16,631 nt of DNA, from positions 1 to 16,631 of the forward strand of contig JAISZZ010000089.1 of NCBI GenBank assembly GCA_031284385.1. The letters run 5' to 3'. The DNA comes from Treponema sp. (GTDB lineage: Bacteria; Spirochaetota; Spirochaetia; Treponematales; Breznakiellaceae). A program made the position numbers and the translations under genes. Positions within the stretch are counted from its first letter, which is position 1; every line of letters starts with the position of its first letter. The notes under the pieces are model-generated. The model ran no database searches. It was not told where the DNA came from and worked only from the letters and a program-made list of their open reading frames with translations. Positions 13,841 through 16,631 of the stretch are shown here, piece by piece.

Positions 13841-14215
13841 ATGCCCACGATTAATCAACTTGTTCGTTTTGGCCGGCAGCAGGTTACGTCAAAGACCAAG
13901 TCTCCGGCGCTTCATTCTTGTCCGCAGAAACGCGGCGTATGCACCCGCGTAATGGTAGTTTCGCCTAAAAAGCCTAATTCGGCTATGCGTAAAGTGGCTC
14001 GTGTTCGTCTTTCGCACGGAACTGAAGTTACCGCCTATATTCCCGGTATTGGGCATAATTTACAGGAACACTCGGTGGTTCTTGTGCGTGGCGGGCGCGT
14101 CAAAGATTTGCCCGGTGTGCGCTACCATATAATACGCGGCGTCAAAGATACGCTGGGCGTAGCGGATCGCAAGCGGGGACGCTCAAAGTATGGCGCTAAG
14201 CGCCCTAAGGCTTAA
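13841..14215 (+). CDS. rpsL: 30S ribosomal protein S12
   Basis: S12 lies at the decoding centre of the small ribosomal subunit and controls accuracy. The 124 residues match full length and show [55 protein letters not shown] and the ending [11 protein letters not shown]. Lys43 and Lys88, the positions usually changed in streptomycin-resistant strains (Lys42 and Lys87 in E. coli numbering), are wild type. The GGAG ribosome binding site lies unusually far, about 13 bases, from the ATG. It is co-transcribed with rpsG, which begins nine bases after its stop. Confidence 0.98.
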   Translation: MPTINQLVRFGRQQVTSKTKSPALHSCPQKRGVCTRVMVVSPKKPNSAMRKVARVRLSHGTEVTAYIPGIGHNLQEHSVVLVRGGRVKDLPGVRYHIIRGVKDTLGVADRKRGRSKYGAKRPKA

Positions 14216-14224
14216 GGTATAATC

Positions 14225-14695
14225 ATGGGAAGAAAAAAGAAATCTATTGATCGCGGTATTCTGCCGGATCCTAAATATAACAGTGTTGTAGTTTCCAAAT
14301 TTGTCAATCGTATGATGTGGCAGGGTAAACGTTCCATCAGCCTTCGCATTGTGCATGGAGCTTTTGAGGCGTTGCGTGTCAAGACTGACAAAGAACCGTT
14401 AGAGGTTTTTCTCAAAGCCATAGATAATGTAAAACCGATAGTTGAAGTAAAATCGCGGCGTGTAGGTGGCGCGACCTATCAAGTTCCGATAGAAATCCGC
14501 GAGTCCCGCCGCGAGGCGCTTGGAATGCGTTGGATAATAAAAGCTGCCAGAGCGCGTGCGGGACACGGTATGGACGAGCGTCTCGCGATGGAGCTTTTGG
14601 ATGCTTTTAATAGTACAGGTACAGCTTTTAAAAAGAAAGAAGAGACCCATAAAAATGCTGAAGCAAATAAGGCATTTACGCACTATCGCTGGTAG
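14225..14695 (+). CDS. rpsG: 30S ribosomal protein S7
   Basis: S7 nucleates assembly of the 30S head by binding the 3' domain of 16S rRNA and lines the E-site. The 156 residues have the typical start [20 protein letters not shown], then [38 protein letters not shown] and the family ending HYRW. TAAGG overlapping the rpsL stop provides its ribosome binding site, so translation is coupled. In most bacteria fusA follows; here a new promoter starts five bases after the stop and no fusA is present in the window. Confidence 0.98.
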   Translation: MGRKKKSIDRGILPDPKYNSVVVSKFVNRMMWQGKRSISLRIVHGAFEALRVKTDKEPLEVFLKAIDNVKPIVEVKSRRVGGATYQVPIEIRESRREALGMRWIIKAARARAGHGMDERLAMELLDAFNSTGTAFKKKEETHKNAEANKAFTHYRW

Positions 14696-14699
14696 GGGC

Positions 14700-14728
14700 T
14701 TGACATTTTTTTTGAAAGGTTGTGTAAT
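14700..14728 (+). promoter_or_regulatory. Putative promoter between rpsG and tuf
   Basis: TTGACA (14700-14705) and TGTAAT (14723-14728) are 17 bases apart; the spacer begins with eight T residues, like that of the rpsL promoter. It would start transcription near 14735, at the left edge of the structured interval. Confidence 0.6.
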
Positions 14729-14734
14729 TAAGTA

Positions 14735-14955
14735 ATATTGGCGTTCCGTAGGTATGGAACGTGAACCATGTAAGAGTTTAGGTTTTACCATAAACTCGTT
14801 AAGTTGGCGTGAAACTCACGCGCAGAATCCAAACCGATCATCAAAGGTATCTTTGATGGGATAGGTGGACATGACAAATCGAAGAAATGGTGCGCCACTT
14901 CTAGCGGTGAAACTATGCCGCGCTTAGTCTGTCCCCAGAAAGTAAAATAGACCGC
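14735..14955 (+). ncRNA. Candidate structured RNA or long tuf leader, unknown family
   Basis: Four perfect hairpins follow in series: CGTTCC/GGAACG (14742-14747 with 14756-14761), GAGTTTA/TAAACTC (14774-14780 with 14791-14797, with inner GGT/ACC), GCGTGA/TCACGC (14807-14812 with 14816-14821) and ATCAAAG/CTTTGAT (14840-14846 with 14851-14857). A possible long-range pair GCGGT/ACCGC joins 14904-14908 to 14951-14955. A promoter-like pair precedes it. Motifs of RNase P, SRP RNA, T-box and tRNA are absent. The same stretch also reads as a 36-codon frame from ATG 14754, a TAG at 14862, and 20 more codons to TAG at 14925-14927, so an eroded short coding sequence is the alternative. Confidence 0.45.
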
Positions 14956-14991
14956 TTATTTAAATAATAGTTAGATAGGCTGCGTCAATAA

Positions 14992-15025
14992 CCGTTTTTA
15001 GTTGTCTTATTATGGATGAAAACGG
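14992..15025 (+). terminator. Possible hairpin closing the structured interval
   Basis: CCGTTTT (14992-14998) pairs with AAAACGG (15019-15025) around a 20-base loop. No T-run follows, so it may be a weak or factor-dependent end, or part of the leader fold. Confidence 0.3.
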
Positions 15026-15034
15026 CACGGTATC

Positions 15035-15063
15035 TTGCATAACTTTTATCGTTATGCTAGATT
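15035..15063 (+). promoter_or_regulatory. Possible proximal tuf promoter
   Basis: TTGCAT (15035-15040) and TAGATT (15058-15063) are 17 bases apart. The match is only fair, but a start near 15070 would give tuf its own short leader. Confidence 0.4.
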
Positions 15064-15077
15064 GAAAAAACCGTAGA

Positions 15078-15106
15078 TTACAATGTGCCCAAAATTGTAA
15101 GGAGGA
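15078..15106 (+). promoter_or_regulatory. Hairpin abutting the tuf ribosome binding site
   Basis: TTACAAT (15078-15084) pairs with ATTGTAA (15094-15100) across a 9-base loop, and the strong GGAGGA ribosome binding site starts at the very next base. It could hold the site open or stabilise the 5' end of the message. Confidence 0.5.
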
Positions 15107-15113
15107 GCACGAG

Positions 15114-16316
15114 ATGGCAAAAGATAAGTTCAATAGAACTAAAATACACATGAATGTCGGAACCATTGGACACGTCGATCATGGAAAGACCACGCTGTCC
15201 GCCGCGATCACTATGCACTGCGGTAAGAAGTATGGTGATAAGGTTATGAAATATGACGAGATTGATAACGCTCCTGAAGAGAAGGCGCGCGGTATCACGA
15301 TTAACACGAGGCATTTGGAATATCAGTCCGAGAAGAGGCACTATGCCCATATCGACTGCCCAGGTCACGCCGACTATATTAAAAACATGATTACCGGTGC
15401 CGCGCAGATGGACGGTGCCGTACTGGTGGTTTCAGCGCCGGATTCGGTCATGCCTCAGACCCGCGAGCATATTATTCTTGCCCGTCAGGTAGGCGTTCCG
15501 AACATGATTGTATTTCTTAATAAAATTGATCAGTTGGAAGACCCTGAATTGATAGACCTCGTTGAAGAAGAAGTTCGGGATGTTCTCACCGCCAATGGTT
15601 TTCCCGGAAAAGATATTCCTATTATTAAAGGATCAGCGTTCAAAGCGATGTCCGAGCCGGATAATGCCGAAGCTACAAAATGTATAGACGATCTTCTTGA
15701 GGCTATGGATACTTATTTCCCTGATCCGGTACGTGATATTGATAAACCGTTCCTTATGCCGATTGAAGACGTATTTACGATTCAGGGACGCGGCACTGTT
15801 GTTACCGGTAAAGTTGAGCGCGGTGTTGTCAAACTGAACGAAGAAGTCGAGATTGTTGGTATAAAACCGACCAAGAAAACCGTTATAACCGGTATAGAAA
15901 TGTTTAATAAACTGCTTGATGAAGGCCAGTCTGGCGACAATATAGGCGCACTCCTTCGCGGCATCGACAAAAAAGAAGTTGAACGCGGGCAAGTTCTCGC
16001 AAAGCCCGGTTCCATCACCCCACACTTCAAATTCAAGGGACAGATATACTGCCTCTCACAGGAGGAGGGCGGACGCAAGACACCGTTCTTCACCGGTTAC
16101 AGGCCGCAATTCTATTTCCGCACAACCGATATTACGGGTACGGTTACGCTTCCCGGTGAGGCAAAAGCCGGTGAAAAGATGGTTATGCCGGGTGATAATA
16201 CCGAGATTCAGGGCGAGCTTATTCATCCTATAGCTATGGAGAAAGGTTTGCGGTTCGCTATCCGGGAGGGCGGAAAAACCGTCGCTTCCGGACAAGTTAT
16301 CGAGATTATAGAGTAG
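15114..16316 (+). CDS. tuf: Elongation factor Tu
   Basis: EF-Tu carries aminoacyl-tRNA to the ribosome as a GTP complex. The 400 residues show all G-domain motifs: GHVDHGKTT (P-loop), RGITI (switch I), DCPGHADY (G3, with the catalytic His in PGH), NKID (G4, in place of the common NKCD) and GSAF (G5). Domain 2 carries [18 protein letters not shown] and domain 3 [15 protein letters not shown], ending VIEIIE. Length is normal. The ATG is preceded by AGGAGGAGC. Unusual substitutions against the general consensus include NTRHLEY and [10 protein letters not shown], compatible with spirochaetal EF-Tu. rpsJ follows 79 bases later in the same direction, so tuf probably leads into the S10 operon. Confidence 0.98.
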   Translation: MAKDKFNRTKIHMNVGTIGHVDHGKTTLSAAITMHCGKKYGDKVMKYDEIDNAPEEKARGITINTRHLEYQSEKRHYAHIDCPGHADYIKNMITGAAQMDGAVLVVSAPDSVMPQTREHIILARQVGVPNMIVFLNKIDQLEDPELIDLVEEEVRDVLTANGFPGKDIPIIKGSAFKAMSEPDNAEATKCIDDLLEAMDTYFPDPVRDIDKPFLMPIEDVFTIQGRGTVVTGKVERGVVKLNEEVEIVGIKPTKKTVITGIEMFNKLLDEGQSGDNIGALLRGIDKKEVERGQVLAKPGSITPHFKFKGQIYCLSQEEGGRKTPFFTGYRPQFYFRTTDITGTVTLPGEAKAGEKMVMPGDNTEIQGELIHPIAMEKGLRFAIREGGKTVASGQVIEIIE

Positions 16317-16395
16317 AGGGCAAGCGCGGCATGGATAGTTGAGGGTGGTAACGCCTTTGGCTGTTCCATCGCTGGTTTTACCTTCCGGAGGAAAG

Positions 16396-16631
16396 ATGAT
16401 CAAGGAGCGGATTCGCGTGAGGTTACGCGGTTTCGATGTTGAGCTGATAGATCAAAGCGCTAAGTCGATTGTAACGACAGTGGTAAAGGCTGGGGCCAAG
16501 ATAACAGGGCCAATCCCGCTTCCTACTCGAATCAATAAGATTACGGTGCTTCGTTCACCTCATGTGAATAAAAAGGCTCGCGAGCAGTTTGAGATGCGTA
16601 CGCATAAGCGGCTCATCGACATCATTGAGCC
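16396..16631 (+). CDS. rpsJ: 30S ribosomal protein S10 (start only; cut by the window edge)
   Basis: S10 is a head protein of the small subunit and also the NusE partner in transcription antitermination. The visible 78 residues begin [20 protein letters not shown] and include [20 protein letters not shown] and [18 protein letters not shown], all signature S10 sequence; about 25 residues are missing on the right. CGGAGGAAAG precedes the ATG. As the usual first gene of the S10 ribosomal protein operon it should be followed by rplC. The 79-base gap after tuf shows no clear terminator or promoter, so read-through from tuf is likely. Confidence 0.97.
   Translation, partial: MIKERIRVRLRGFDVELIDQSAKSIVTTVVKAGAKITGPIPLPTRINKITVLRSPHVNKKAREQFEMRTHKRLIDIIE

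Noticed and set aside
14735..14955. Structured interval as RNase P RNA, SRP RNA, a T-box or a tRNA
   Set aside because: The conserved core motifs of these RNAs (for example the SRP GGAAGGAAGCAG type loop, T-box GGTGGNACCGCG or a T-arm GTTCGAAT) were not found.
15633..16093. Minus-strand open frames opposite tuf
   Set aside because: They are complement shadows of the strongly conserved EF-Tu sequence.

Overview
The window reads as a chromosomal segment of a spirochaete, most likely a Treponema-type organism (the termite-gut lineage is possible). The evidence is the Treponema-like tmRNA tag, a tuf gene directly followed by rpsJ, an rpsL-rpsG pair with no fusA after it, and several lipoproteins with loose spirochaetal lipoboxes. 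Species assignment is inference; no marker here fixes it. Base composition is near balanced and coding density is moderate, because gene borders are full of small palindromic repeats.

Layout. 1-710: the 3' end of a plus-strand gene, a palindromic repeat (family R1), the C-terminal remnant of a minus-strand gene, a MITE-like repeat (family R2), decayed sequence and a promoter. 711-1835: a sugar-type ABC transporter ATPase (ugpC/msmK type). 1836-2191: a possible terminator and a family R3 repeat. 2192-4425: scpA-scpB-rluB, overlapping genes for chromosome condensation and rRNA pseudouridylation. On the minus strand follow a VanY-type D,D-carboxypeptidase lipoprotein (4467-5360), livF-livG (5545-7073) without the permease genes, and a 390-residue lipoprotein with bacterial-Ig-like stretches (7489-8661). 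A minus-strand cassette runs from 12683 to 9064: a protein of unknown function, a HEXXH metalloprotease-like lipoprotein and a histone-deacetylase-family amidohydrolase. Then on the plus strand come tmRNA (13218-13580), rpsL-rpsG, a strongly structured roughly 220-base interval, tuf, and the start of rpsJ.

The translation block (ssrA, rpsL, rpsG, tuf, rpsJ) has recognisable sigma-70-type promoters, two of them with T-rich spacers. The minus-strand cassette appears to be one transcript: a TTGAAA-18-TATAAT promoter lies just before it and its last two genes share an ATGA overlap.

The most unusual content is the repeats. Three families (R1, R2, R3) recur, each built from an outer inverted repeat around an inner hairpin, with no transposase in the window. 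R1 ends are fused in frame to the 3' ends of genes: four separate reading frames on both strands finish with the same Gly-Gln-Arg-stop encoded by the R1 terminus. R2 copies sit just upstream of the vanY-like and livG genes, and one copy carries a further 49-base insertion. The interval between rpsG and tuf, with its own promoter and at least four perfect hairpins, is the best candidate for an undescribed RNA.
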